Below, piece after piece: positions 1 through 8,267 of a DNA stretch of 64,000 nt (position 1 is the first letter of the stretch; each line of letters opens with the position of its first letter). The notes beneath the pieces are model-generated. The model did not search any database and was not told where the DNA came from. It worked only from the letters and a program-made list of their open reading frames with translations. Position numbers and translations under genes: made by a program. Source of the DNA: CAZPBN01 sp964584935 (GTDB lineage: Bacteria; Acidobacteriota; Aminicenantia; Aminicenantales; Aminicenantaceae); contig CAZPBN010000015.1 in assembly GCA_964584935.1 (NCBI GenBank), forward strand, positions 16,090 to 80,089. The letters are read 5' to 3'.

Positions 1-115
1 GGACGCTGGACCGGGAAAAAAAAGATTGAGTGCGGTTTGCACCTTGACCTAAAAAATTGAAGTATAAGAAAACATTAATAAAATTATCTGCCAATCACAG
101 AGTTAAGGAGAAAAA

Positions 116-1444
116 ATGGAAAAAAAGAAAAAATTCTTTTTACAGTGTTCATTGTGTAATTACAAAATAAACGATTTCTCAGAATGGTTTTCAAACAGAC
201 AGCGGTGTCCAGAATGCGGAAGCAACCAGGCTCACATTCATTATACAAAAGACGTCACTAATCTAAAAAGTTTGTTACTGAATTCCGGTAATAAACGATC
301 CGGTTTATGGCGTTATTTTGATTTTCTTCCCTTAAACAACAAGAAAAATATAATAAGCTGCGGGGAAGGAGATGTTCAAATTGTTCGATGGGATTTTATA
401 GAGAAATTAGCAAAATCTAAATATAATATAAACTGTACGGTCTATGCGCATAGATATGATAACAGTTTTGCCACCGGTACATTTAAGGATCTAGCCGGTT
501 CTGTTGTTTCCAGTGTTTTAAAGGAAAACAATATTCAATCCTATGTGGTTGCCACCACTGGAAACATCGGTGTCGCTTACACTCGCTATCTGACAGACGC
601 TGGAATAACCCTGTATGTGTTTATCCCCAGAGCTTCCCCTATTGCCCACGAGGCTGAAATCAGCTGCTTTGGACAAAAAGTATTCAGAGTTGATGGTGAT
701 TATTCCAGAGCCAAAGAATTAGCATTGGAATTCTCCCAGAAACATGATATCACCCTTGCAGCTGGAAACTTTGATCCAATGAGAATCGAAGCAAAAAAAA
801 CCATGGTCTATGAATGGCTCAGAATGCTCCCTGAATTTCCTACTGTCTATATTCAAGGATTGAGCGGGGGAACAGGACCTCTGGCCATTGCCAAGGGATG
901 CAAAGAAATCGAAAATCTTAATCTGTTTAAAAAACTTCCCCGTTTTATAATGATTCAAACCGATAAATGCTCACCAATGGCAGATGCCTGGAAAAAAGCT
1001 AAGAAAGACGGATTCCCTAAGGATTGGGAAAAATTCTATCCTATATACAACAATCCTGAAACCACTATCCCTACACTTGCTACTGGCTATCCTAAAACAT
1101 ATCCTGTCCTCAGCCCCCTGATTCGCCAGAGTGGAGGTGAAATACTAAGCTTTGCAGAAAAGTACGCCATCGATGTTGCCCGTTATGTCGCTTATAATTC
1201 TGCTGTGAGAATAGGGCCAGCTGCTGCCATAGCTGTGGGGGGCTTTCTAAAGGCTCTAAAAAACAAATACATAAAAAATGATGATATTGTGATGCTGAAT
1301 ATCGGAGATGGAATAAGAAGAGATCCGGACTTTATGAAACAGCTAATATACACCACAACTCATGTGAAAAATTTGGATGAATGCAGTTTGTTTGACAGAA
1401 AATCTCTGGAACCCCAGGTTACAGAATTTATTGAAAACATATAA
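116..1444 (+). CDS. Threonine synthase-like PLP enzyme with N-terminal zinc ribbon
   Basis: The 442-aa protein is a fold-type II PLP enzyme of the threonine synthase family, which converts O-phosphohomoserine to threonine and phosphate in the cytosol. A zinc ribbon is visible at Cys11/Cys14 and Cys31/Cys34. The sequence TGTFKD (canonical SFKD) places the Schiff-base lysine at Lys124, followed by a TTGNIG phosphate loop and a glycine-rich GLSGGTGP stretch near the middle. AAGGAG at 105-110 supports the ATG. It is followed by a PfkB-type kinase after a 69-nt gap. No other threonine-pathway gene lies in the window, so a related PLP lyase such as a cysteate-synthase-like enzyme remains possible. 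Confidence 0.85.
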   Translation: MEKKKKFFLQCSLCNYKINDFSEWFSNRQRCPECGSNQAHIHYTKDVTNLKSLLLNSGNKRSGLWRYFDFLPLNNKKNIISCGEGDVQIVRWDFIEKLAKSKYNINCTVYAHRYDNSFATGTFKDLAGSVVSSVLKENNIQSYVVATTGNIGVAYTRYLTDAGITLYVFIPRASPIAHEAEISCFGQKVFRVDGDYSRAKELALEFSQKHDITLAAGNFDPMRIEAKKTMVYEWLRMLPEFPTVYIQGLSGGTGPLAIAKGCKEIENLNLFKKLPRFIMIQTDKCSPMADAWKKAKKDGFPKDWEKFYPIYNNPETTIPTLATGYPKTYPVLSPLIRQSGGEILSFAEKYAIDVARYVAYNSAVRIGPAAAIAVGGFLKALKNKYIKNDDIVMLNIGDGIRRDPDFMKQLIYTTTHVKNLDECSLFDRKSLEPQVTEFIENI

Positions 1445-1513
1445 ACGGCATAATAAAAAGAGGGAATTCTTATAAGGGTTGAAACTATCTGACACTTTTT
1501 TTTATAAAAAACC

Positions 1514-2497
1514 ATGAACAAAAAATCAGAAAAGGATTTCCTCGTAATCGTGCCTGGAGGATTGAATACAGATATCATAGGTTTAGGAGTTGAAAAATTG
1601 TTATCTCCCGGAGAGTTAACTTTAGGGGGAGAATTCAAGATTGGACCGGGAGGAAAAGCACGAAATATGGCTCAGATGGCTGCCGCTTATCTGGGAAAGA
1701 ATAAAGTGGCAATGATTGGTCGAACCTGCAAAGACCCTATAGGTCTTTGGAATATCCCAATACATGCCCTTCAAGATGCCGGTGTGGATACAACTCATAT
1801 CAAAATTTCCAGTTTTGAAGAAGCCCATAGGAAATATCCTGGAATTGCCATCATCCCTGTGGATAAAGAAGGACAAAATCAAATATATGTCCTTCCCGGA
1901 GTCAATAAAGATTTCAGTATAAAAGATATCGACAACAGCAAAGACCTGTTTAAAAATGAAAATCATAAAAAGGTTATGATTTTGGCTCTTGAAATTCCGA
2001 TGGAAACCGCAAAATATTGTATCGACAAGGCTTTTGAAAAGAAAATAAAAGTAATCCTTGATCCCGGAGGTATAAGCACCCCTATTGATGATATTCTGGA
2101 CAAAAAAATATATTTTCTCAAACCAAATGAGCATGAAGCTAAAATATTGACCGGATATCCGGTTCGAGACTTTATTTCAGCAGAAAAAGCAGCCCGGGTA
2201 TTACTATCAAAAGGTGTCAAGAATGTTCTAATTACTCATGGCAAAAAAGGAGCATATTATTTTAATAATCTGATCAACTTGCACATTCCCTGCCCGGAAG
2301 TTCAAAATTCCAAGACTAATGATGAAACAGGCTGCGGTGATCAGGTTACATCAATGGTTGCTTCATGTCTTGCTGAAGGAAAAGACATTAGCGAATCTGT
2401 AAAAATAGCTGTGTTCGCCGGTACTATTCAATATCACAGAGAGGGAATTAAGCCTGTGAGTAAAAAAGAACTTCTGGCAAGCAAGGAAATGAAATGA
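1514..2497 (+). CDS. PfkB-family carbohydrate kinase (ribokinase-like)
   Basis: The 327-aa protein has the PfkB/ribokinase fold signatures. An N-terminal Gly-rich substrate region contains IGPGGKARNMAQMAA, where ribokinases have a GGKGANQA-like motif. The C-terminal anion-hole/catalytic-base motif reads DETGCGDQV in place of the usual DTTGAGDxF, keeping the catalytic Asp. Such enzymes transfer the ATP gamma-phosphate to a sugar or nucleoside. The sugar cannot be told from sequence. There is no clear Shine-Dalgarno upstream of the ATG, and a poly-T run sits just before it, so translation may be coupled to the upstream gene. Confidence 0.85.
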   Translation: MNKKSEKDFLVIVPGGLNTDIIGLGVEKLLSPGELTLGGEFKIGPGGKARNMAQMAAAYLGKNKVAMIGRTCKDPIGLWNIPIHALQDAGVDTTHIKISSFEEAHRKYPGIAIIPVDKEGQNQIYVLPGVNKDFSIKDIDNSKDLFKNENHKKVMILALEIPMETAKYCIDKAFEKKIKVILDPGGISTPIDDILDKKIYFLKPNEHEAKILTGYPVRDFISAEKAARVLLSKGVKNVLITHGKKGAYYFNNLINLHIPCPEVQNSKTNDETGCGDQVTSMVASCLAEGKDISESVKIAVFAGTIQYHREGIKPVSKKELLASKEMK

Positions 2498-2571
2498 AAC
2501 AGAAAGATATCAGAATAATTCAGGACAAATCCCTGGAGATACTGAAAAAAGCAAATATTATTATCCTATAA
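2494..2571 (+). pseudogene. 25-codon reading frame, possible truncated gene start
   Basis: An ATG overlapping the PfkB stop (ATGA) opens a 25-codon frame, MKQKDIRIIQDKSLEILKKA..., that ends at 2569-2571. It resembles the first helix of trimethylamine methyltransferase-type proteins (RI...SLEILEE pattern), but nothing follows in any frame. It may be the stub of a deleted gene or a chance small ORF. The resemblance is by eye only. Confidence 0.2.
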
Positions 2572-2606
2572 AGAAAAAAATGGGGGAACTTCAACATATA
2601 TTCCTA

Positions 2607-2635
2607 TTGACACTACTTAATTAAATGATTAATAT
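2607..2635 (+). promoter_or_regulatory. Sigma70-type promoter of the tRNA-Val gene
   Basis: A consensus -35 TTGACA (2607-2612) is followed by a 17-nt spacer and a -10 TAATAT (2630-2635). The -10 ends 18 nt before the mature tRNA 5' end, as expected for a stable-RNA promoter. No protein gene intervenes. Confidence 0.75.
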
Positions 2636-2653
2636 ATAAAAACCCTTGAATAT

Positions 2654-2728
2654 AGGCGCGTAGCTCAGTGGGAGAGTGCTTCCTTGACGCGGAAGAGGTC
2701 GAGGGTTCGATACCCTCCGCGCCTACCA
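2654..2728 (+). tRNA. tRNA-Val (anticodon GAC), CCA encoded
   Basis: A full cloverleaf can be folded by hand. The acceptor stem is AGGCGCG (2654-2660) with CGCGCCT (2718-2724). The D stem is GCTC/GAGT. The anticodon stem is CTTCC/GGAAG around loop TTGACGC, with GAC at 2686-2688. The T arm is GAGGG-TTCGATA-CCCTC. Discriminator A is at 2725 and CCA is encoded at 2726-2728. It reads GUC (and GUU by wobble) valine codons. It has its own strong promoter and lies between the PfkB gene and thrS. Confidence 0.96.
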
Positions 2729-2881
2729 TTGTGAGGAGGGTAAATTTTATAGATTAGAAAAGAATCAATGAATGTGACCGGCTGATAAAATGAAAATAGA
2801 TTTTTTCAAAACCACAAATTAAAAATAGCGGGGTATGTTTTTCCATAAAATCTCCTATTTATAAGGAAACACAAGACTATC

Positions 2882-4645
2882 ATGAATAAAATGAGTTCAG
2901 AATTGACCGGAAATGATAAAGAAGAAGCTTTAGATATTTTAAGGCATAGTGCTTCTCATCTATTGGCTCATGCTGTTCTCGAACTTTTTCCAGGAACAAA
3001 AACAGGGATCGGACCTTCGGTTGAAGGAGGATTCTTTTATGACTTCTTAAGAGATGAGCCTTTTACCATAGATGACCTATCCAATATCGAAAATAAGATG
3101 ATAGAACTTTCTAAAAAAGATATCCCTATTAAAAGGGTCGTTTACCCAAAAGATGAAGCGATACGTATTTTCAAAGAGCTCAATCAGGATTTGAAAATTG
3201 AACTCATTGAAGAAAAAGGAACCGAGGAAGTTTCCTGTTACCAACAAGAAAACTTCATGGATTTTTGTACCGGACCTCATGTTTCTACTACAGGGGAAAT
3301 CAAGTATTTCAAGCTCCTGTCTGTCTCCGGCGCCTATTGGAAAGGAGATGAAAAAGGAATACAGCTCCAGAGAATCTATGGTACCGCATTCCCTACCAAG
3401 GAAGAATTGGATCATTATCTCCATCAGCTAGAAGAAGCAAAAAAACGGGACCACAGAAAACTAGGCCCTGAATTGGATCTCTTCAGTTTTAATGAAGACC
3501 TGGGAGCCGGATTGATTCTCTGGCATCCAAAAGGAGCTACCATCAGACATATCATTGAAGAGTGTTGGCATAAAGAACACGATAAAGATGGATATGATTT
3601 CCTCTATACTCCTCATATTGCCAAATTAGATGTATGGAGACAAAGCGGGCATACCAAATTTTATGATGCGATGTATCCTCCGATCCAACTTGATGATATT
3701 GAATATGAAATAAAACCCATGAATTGTCCTTTTCATATCATGGTTTTCAATTCAAAATTACGAAGTTACAGGGATCTTCCCCTGAGATGGGCAGAGCTGG
3801 GTACAGTCTACAGATATGAAAGGAGCGGAGTCCTTCATGGTCTCTTGAGGGTCAGAGGATTCACCCAGGATGATGCCCATATTTTTTGCCTTGAAGATCA
3901 ACTTGAAGACGAAATCAAAAAAGTCATTTTCCTGGCTATGCGGATCCTAAAATTATTTGGATTCGAAGAATATGATGTTTTTCTGTCCACAAGACCCGAG
4001 AAATATGTGGGAAAACTTGATGACTGGAATAAAGCCATAAAAGCGTTGGAAAAAGCTTTAAAAGCAACCAATCTTTATTATAAAATAGATGAAGGTGAAG
4101 GAGTTTTCTATGGCCCGAAAATTGATATTAAAATCAAAGATGCCATAGGGAGATCCTGGCAGTGCACGACCATTCAGCTTGATTTCAACCTAGCGGAAAG
4201 ATTTGACCTGAGTTATATGGATAAAGACGGAAAAAAGAAAAGACCATTTCTCATTCACAGAGCGATCCTCGGTTCTCTAGAGAGATTTTTTGGAGTGCTT
4301 GTTGAACACTATTATGGAAATTTTCCCTTGTGGCTCTCTCCCATTCAGGTTATTGTTCTCCCTATAACAGAGAAACACAATGATTACGCGCTCTCTCTGG
4401 ATAAAAAATTCAAAGACCATGATATCCGGTCCCAAATAGATATGCGCAGGGAAAAGGTTGGATATAAAATAAGAGATGCAGAATCCCAGAAAATTCCACT
4501 CATTCTCATTGTGGGAGATAAAGAAATTGCTGATAAAAATGCCTCTCTTAGAGTGCACACAAAGGGAGACAGAGGAAAAATAGAGATTCCTGAATTTATA
4601 AAAAATATAAAGAAGTTCATTGAACAAAAAGTTTTAATAAACTAA
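2882..4645 (+). CDS. thrS: Threonyl-tRNA synthetase lacking the TGS domain
   Basis: This is a class II aminoacyl-tRNA synthetase that charges tRNA-Thr in the cytosol. The 587-aa protein starts directly in the editing domain (His22/His26 of HSASH, later CTGPH) and then has the catalytic core. The core includes MNCPFH (zinc Cys), the motif-2 region with RYERSG, and HRAILGSLERF, followed by the C-terminal anticodon-binding domain. The usual N-terminal TGS domain of about 60 aa is missing. An in-frame TAA at 2846-2848 with no start between excludes an upstream extension. Shine-Dalgarno AAGGA at 2863-2867 is distant from the ATG at 2882, so Met4 (2891) is no better. The gene heads the thrS-infC-rpmI-rplT group. 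Confidence 0.95.
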   Translation: MNKMSSELTGNDKEEALDILRHSASHLLAHAVLELFPGTKTGIGPSVEGGFFYDFLRDEPFTIDDLSNIENKMIELSKKDIPIKRVVYPKDEAIRIFKELNQDLKIELIEEKGTEEVSCYQQENFMDFCTGPHVSTTGEIKYFKLLSVSGAYWKGDEKGIQLQRIYGTAFPTKEELDHYLHQLEEAKKRDHRKLGPELDLFSFNEDLGAGLILWHPKGATIRHIIEECWHKEHDKDGYDFLYTPHIAKLDVWRQSGHTKFYDAMYPPIQLDDIEYEIKPMNCPFHIMVFNSKLRSYRDLPLRWAELGTVYRYERSGVLHGLLRVRGFTQDDAHIFCLEDQLEDEIKKVIFLAMRILKLFGFEEYDVFLSTRPEKYVGKLDDWNKAIKALEKALKATNLYYKIDEGEGVFYGPKIDIKIKDAIGRSWQCTTIQLDFNLAERFDLSYMDKDGKKKRPFLIHRAILGSLERFFGVLVEHYYGNFPLWLSPIQVIVLPITEKHNDYALSLDKKFKDHDIRSQIDMRREKVGYKIRDAESQKIPLILIVGDKEIADKNASLRVHTKGDRGKIEIPEFIKNIKKFIEQKVLIN

Positions 4646-4652
4646 TCTTTAA

Positions 4653-4667
4653 AGGAGGTAAATCATT
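4653..4667 (+). promoter_or_regulatory. Shine-Dalgarno and AUU start codon of infC
   Basis: A strong AGGAGG (4653-4658) precedes ATT at 4665-4667 with optimal spacing. From this ATT the frame reads I/M-RRRIYINRKRAKKPHRINE, which matches the conserved IF3 N-terminus. The next ATG (4782) would delete about 39 conserved residues. A rare AUU start is the known basis of IF3 autoregulation in other bacteria, because IF3 discriminates against its own start codon. Confidence 0.85.
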
Positions 4668-5294
4668 AGAAGGCGCATTTACATCAATAGAAAGAGGGCA
4701 AAGAAACCTCACAGAATCAATGAGCATATTAAATTTAAAAAGGCTCGAATAATTGATGAAAATAAGGAACAAATCGGAATTATGCAATTACCAGAAGCAC
4801 TATCTTTGGCAAAAGAGAAAGGATTGGATTTAGTAGAAATTGCTCCAAATGTTGATCCCCCGGTATGCCGTATAATGGATTACGGTAAATATCTATATGA
4901 TAAACACAAAAAAGAACATGAGGCAAAAAAACACCAGAAGCAGTTTCAACTCAAAGAAATTAAGTTTCGTCCAAAAATCAGCATCCATGATTACAATTTC
5001 AAAATAAAACATGTGCAAAGGTTTCTCAAAAGCGGCCACAAAGTAAAAATAACGGTTATGCTAAGAGGAAGAGAAAAGGCAAAACCAGAACTCGCTTATG
5101 GGATTATCGATAGAGTTCTTGAAAGCACAAAAGAACTCGGCCAACAGAATGGAGGAATAAAAAAACAACCCTGGGCAGTTTCAACATTTCTGAGTCCACT
5201 AAAAACTGGAGGAAAAGATGCCAAAACTAAAAACTCACAGGGGAGCCAAGAAAAGGTTCAAAATAACGGGCAACAAAAAGATAAAACACAATAA
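4665..5294 (+). CDS. infC: Translation initiation factor IF-3 (AUU start)
   Basis: IF3 binds the 30S subunit, blocks 50S joining and proofreads initiator tRNA and start codon. Starting at ATT 4665 gives 209 aa. The N domain contains LPEALSLAKEKGLDLVEI and PPVCRIMDYGKYLYD. The C domain contains LKEIKFRPKISIHDYNFK and KVKITVMLRGRE. The core ends near FLSPLK. A low-complexity tail rich in Lys, Gln and Asn follows and overlaps the rpmI gene by 77 nt in another frame. The length exceeds the usual ~175-180 aa because of that tail. Its position in front of rpmI-rplT is the universal arrangement. Confidence 0.95.
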   Translation: MRRRIYINRKRAKKPHRINEHIKFKKARIIDENKEQIGIMQLPEALSLAKEKGLDLVEIAPNVDPPVCRIMDYGKYLYDKHKKEHEAKKHQKQFQLKEIKFRPKISIHDYNFKIKHVQRFLKSGHKVKITVMLRGREKAKPELAYGIIDRVLESTKELGQQNGGIKKQPWAVSTFLSPLKTGGKDAKTKNSQGSQEKVQNNGQQKDKTQ

Positions 5295-5418
5295 AGCCTA
5301 TAAAAGTCATATACTGACAAAAAAATCAGCCAAAAGAAAAAGAAAATTAGGAAAACAAACTCTTATTGACAAAGCAGATAGGAATCGAATAAAAAGAATG
5401 TTGCCATATGAATTCTAA
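5218..5418 (+). CDS. rpmI: 50S ribosomal protein L35
   Basis: The 66-aa basic protein has the L35 signature MPKLKTHRGAKKRFKITG at its start and ends with RNRIKRMLPYEF. L35 is a late-assembly component of the large subunit. The ATG is preceded by GGAGG (5208-5212). Unusually, the first 77 nt lie inside the reading frame of infC, so the two genes share DNA and are probably translationally coupled. Confidence 0.96.
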   Translation: MPKLKTHRGAKKRFKITGNKKIKHNKAYKSHILTKKSAKRKRKLGKQTLIDKADRNRIKRMLPYEF

Positions 5419-5502
5419 CACAATAATGAGTTTAGCTAATTAACTTTCAAATTGAACTGCTGAAGGGGAAACAGATTTAGCTGAAAGATAAAGGAGAAGA
5501 AA

Positions 5503-5856
5503 ATGTCTAGAGTTAAAAGAGGCCCCAAAAAACGGGCACGAAAATCAAAAATTATAAAATCAGCAAAAGGTTATTATGGAGCGAGAAGTCGTAACTATAA
5601 ATCTGCAAAAGAAGCAGTCGAAAAAGCTCTCCTTTATTCCTATAGAGATAGAAAAGCTCGAAAGAGGGATTTCCGAAGATTATGGATCATGAGGATCAAG
5701 GCTGCAGCCGAAAACAATGGAATTTCTTATAATCGTTTTATTCATGGTCTGAATAAATTGAATGTTCAACTTGACAGAAAGATCCTTGCTGATTTAGCTG
5801 TAAATTCTCCAATTAGTTTTCAGAATATTGTTCAAAAAGTAAAAAATTCAAATTAA
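5503..5856 (+). CDS. rplT: 50S ribosomal protein L20
   Basis: The 117-aa protein is a standard L20: MSRVKRGPKKRARKSKI at the start, then KGYYGARSRNYKSAKEAV and RRLWIMRIKAAAENNGISY. L20 binds 23S rRNA early in 50S assembly, and in other bacteria it represses its own operon. The Shine-Dalgarno AAGGAG is at 5491-5496. An 84-nt spacer separates it from rpmI. pheS/pheT, which often follow rplT, are absent here. Confidence 0.97.
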   Translation: MSRVKRGPKKRARKSKIIKSAKGYYGARSRNYKSAKEAVEKALLYSYRDRKARKRDFRRLWIMRIKAAAENNGISYNRFIHGLNKLNVQLDRKILADLAVNSPISFQNIVQKVKNSN

Positions 5857-5911
5857 CCTATTTTATTCAACTGTATTCTGAAAATTATTTTGTCAAGCGG
5901 GGAAAACGGAA

Positions 5912-6172
5912 TTGACAAGTGAAATTGAAAGGATTAAAATCTTAGAGGGGAAGATTGGTAATGTCATTGGCCACATTCAAACTTTGGTAGATGAAAATGA
6001 AAAACTCAAAAAGCAAATTAAAGAATTGAAAGAAAATAAAAAAAGTATTATGGAACAATTAAAAAATATAGAGCAAATGAATTCAGAAATAGCAAAGTAT
6101 AAGAACGAACGGGAATTCATTAAAAATAAGATAGAGACACTTATAAACAAGATAGATAAACTTGGATTATGA
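5912..6172 (+). CDS. Small coiled-coil protein, ZapB-like
   Basis: The 86-aa protein is almost entirely heptad-patterned coiled coil (IxxLxxKIxxVIxxIQxLVxENEKLKKQIKEL). It starts with TTG after GCGGGGAAAA. It overlaps the following zapA-like gene by 4 nt (ATGA). In several Gram-negative phyla a short coiled-coil ZapB-type protein sits directly before zapA and rny, and on that basis it is assigned to the Z-ring-associated group. The sequence itself carries no catalytic motif. Confidence 0.55.
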   Translation: MTSEIERIKILEGKIGNVIGHIQTLVDENEKLKKQIKELKENKKSIMEQLKNIEQMNSEIAKYKNEREFIKNKIETLINKIDKLGL

Positions 6173-6495
6173 GTGAAAAAATTATTAATATTGAAATTTA
6201 TGGACAGAAATATAGGATAAGAGTCAAAGGAGAGGAGGATGAAAAGTACATAAACCAACTCACCTCCTATGTTGACCAAAAAATGAGGGAAGTTGGATTG
6301 AAATCAAAATCCGCAGATATCTTAAAGATTGCCGTGCTTGCATCTTTAAATATCGCGGATGAACTTTTCCTCACTAAAAAAGATTTAGATCAACTTCGTG
6401 AGGGAATTGGTAATATGGAAAACGAAATGGAAAAGTTGGAGGTTCATCTTTTTAAAGATGAAAACAAACACCAAAAAGCAGGAAGTACAACTTGA
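6169..6495 (+). CDS. zapA: Cell division protein ZapA-like
   Basis: ZapA promotes FtsZ filament bundling at midcell. The 108-aa product has the family layout. A beta-hairpin head comes first (INIEIYGQKYRIRVKGEEDE), followed by the helix YINQLTSYVDQKMREV, then LKIAVLASLNIADELF and a C-terminal coiled coil. It overlaps the coiled-coil gene before it. The zapA-spacer-rny order recurs in many bacteria and supports the call. Confidence 0.8.
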   Translation: MSEKIINIEIYGQKYRIRVKGEEDEKYINQLTSYVDQKMREVGLKSKSADILKIAVLASLNIADELFLTKKDLDQLREGIGNMENEMEKLEVHLFKDENKHQKAGSTT

Positions 6496-6578
6496 AATCT
6501 ATAATATCTTCTAATAATATAAAGATGTTTTCTTTGTTTCCAATAAAATTAAGGAAACAAAAAAGAAACTATAGATTT
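6495..6578 (+). ncRNA. Possible structured RNA between zapA-like gene and rny
   Basis: In the 203-nt gap, AAATCTATA (6495-6503) is complementary to TATAGATTT (6570-6578). They enclose an inner stem of CTTTGTTTCC (6532-6541) with GGAAACAAA (6553-6561) and an AT-rich loop. This makes a long, interrupted rod. The zapA-downstream position is where 6S RNA (ssrS) is found in many proteobacteria, but I cannot verify the 6S central bubble. A processed leader of rny or a regulator of mRNA decay is also possible. Confidence 0.35.
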
Positions 6579-6698
6579 TTAAATACACCAGGAAAAATAT
6601 TTCTTCGAGAAAATAGAGACAGTGAACATAGATTGAGTATCTTTTAACCTCCTCACCATTCATCTCCTTTGATTCACCTAATTAGGAGGTGATCAAAA

Positions 6699-8267
6699 TT
6701 GAATTCTTCATTACTATTAATCCTTATTATTGCAGCTTTTATTATTGTGGCTGCAATTGCTTCCTTTATTATAAGCAAGAAATTAACCGGATCCCGTTCT
6801 TTAATAAAAGCAAAACAGGAAGCGAAAAGCATTCTTGAACAGGCTGAAGAAGAATCAAATAAACTGCGACGAGAAGCTTCGATTGAAGCAAAGGAAAAAT
6901 TTCTTAAATTCAAAGCAGATTTTGAGCGCCAGACAAGAGAGCAGCGAAGAAAATTTAATGATATGGAAAGACGTCTGGTCCAGAAAGAAGAAAAATTGGA
7001 TAGAAGGTTTCAATTACTGGAACGGAAAGAACGGGATTTTTCTAACAAAGAAAGAGGATTATATTCGAAAGAAAAAAGCCTTAATGAACAGAAAGAAAAA
7101 TACGATAATCTTTTAAAGCAAGCAGTGGAAGAACTGGAACGGATCTCCGGATTAACACAAGAAGAAGCAAAAAAAGAACTTTCCAAAAAAATTGAAGATG
7201 AAGCCAAACTGGAAGCTGTACAGGTGATCCGGCGAGTGGAAGAAGAAACAAAAGAAAAAAGCCAGACCATGGCTAGAGAAATTATTAGCAATGCCATCCA
7301 GAGAACAGCGGCTGAACATGTTGTGGAGACCACAGTTTCTGTGGTGGATCTTCCCTCCGATGATATGAAAGGGAGAATTATTGGAAGAGAAGGAAGAAAC
7401 ATTCGTTCCTTAGAGTTAGCCACGGGTGTTGATATTATTGTCGATGATACTCCAGAAGCGGTTATTCTATCCAGCTTCGACCCGATACGCAGAGAAATGG
7501 CTCGCTTAGCGATAGAAAAACTTGTCAGCGATGGAAGAATTCATCCCGCTCGTATTGAAGAAGTTGTGGAAACAGTAAGGAAAGAGCTTGAAGAAAAAAT
7601 AAAAGAGGAAGGGGAATCCGCTGCTTTGGAACTGAGAATCCAGAATTTGCATCCAGAACTCATTAAGCTCTTAGGTAAACTCAAATACAGGACAAGCTAC
7701 GGTCAAAATGCTCTCCAACATTCCAAAGAAGTCGCCTACCTTTCAGCTTTAATGGCAAAGGAAATTGATGCCAATAAAGACGTGGCTTTAAGAGCAGGTT
7801 TACTGCATGATATAGGCAAAGCGGTTGACAGGGAAATTGAAGGAACTCATACGGAATTAAGTGTGGAATTCTCAAAGAAATATGGAGAATCTGATGAAGT
7901 GGTTCAAGCGATTGCTTCCCATCATCGGGATGTCGATTTCCCTTCTGTTGAAGCGGTACTGGTTCAATCAGCGGATACTCTTTCTGCGGCTCGCCCCGGC
8001 GCCCGACGCGAATTACTGGAAGCCTATATAAAAAGACTGGAAAAACTGGAAAATATAGCCACTTCTCATGAAGGAGTCGCTAAAGCATTTGCCCTGCAAG
8101 CAGGAAGGGAGATCAGAATAATCGTTGAAAGCCAAAAAATTAAAGATGAGCAGGCTGTTCTAGTATCCAAAGAAATTGCCCAAAAAATTAAAGATGAACT
8201 GGAATACCCTGGTCAGATCAAAGTGACTGTTATCCGTGAAATGAGAGCTGTTGAATATGCCCGGTAA
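6699..8267 (+). CDS. rny: Ribonuclease Y
   Basis: RNase Y is a membrane-anchored endoribonuclease that initiates mRNA decay. The 522-aa product shows one N-terminal transmembrane helix (about residues 3-27). A long charged coiled coil (about 30-190) follows, then a KH domain with MKGRIIGREGRNIRSLE, then an HD domain with LLHDIGKAVD and SHHRDV. Translation starts with TTG at 6699 behind a near-perfect AGGAGGTGATC (6684-6694), one of the best ribosome sites in the window. The next gene overlaps its end. Confidence 0.96.
   Translation: MNSSLLLILIIAAFIIVAAIASFIISKKLTGSRSLIKAKQEAKSILEQAEEESNKLRREASIEAKEKFLKFKADFERQTREQRRKFNDMERRLVQKEEKLDRRFQLLERKERDFSNKERGLYSKEKSLNEQKEKYDNLLKQAVEELERISGLTQEEAKKELSKKIEDEAKLEAVQVIRRVEEETKEKSQTMAREIISNAIQRTAAEHVVETTVSVVDLPSDDMKGRIIGREGRNIRSLELATGVDIIVDDTPEAVILSSFDPIRREMARLAIEKLVSDGRIHPARIEEVVETVRKELEEKIKEEGESAALELRIQNLHPELIKLLGKLKYRTSYGQNALQHSKEVAYLSALMAKEIDANKDVALRAGLLHDIGKAVDREIEGTHTELSVEFSKKYGESDEVVQAIASHHRDVDFPSVEAVLVQSADTLSAARPGARRELLEAYIKRLEKLENIATSHEGVAKAFALQAGREIRIIVESQKIKDEQAVLVSKEIAQKIKDELEYPGQIKVTVIREMRAVEYAR

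Noticed and set aside
1622..2134. Long open frame antisense to the PfkB-type kinase
   Set aside because: No ribosome site or recognisable family. The plus-strand kinase has clear conserved motifs across the same DNA.
2729..2881. T-box or other leader regulator before thrS
   Set aside because: No T-box core or specifier stem could be drawn. The spacer is AT-rich and short.
6495..6578. Confirmed 6S RNA
   Set aside because: Position fits, but the conserved central bubble and flanking stems could not be verified by eye, so it is left as a candidate structure only.
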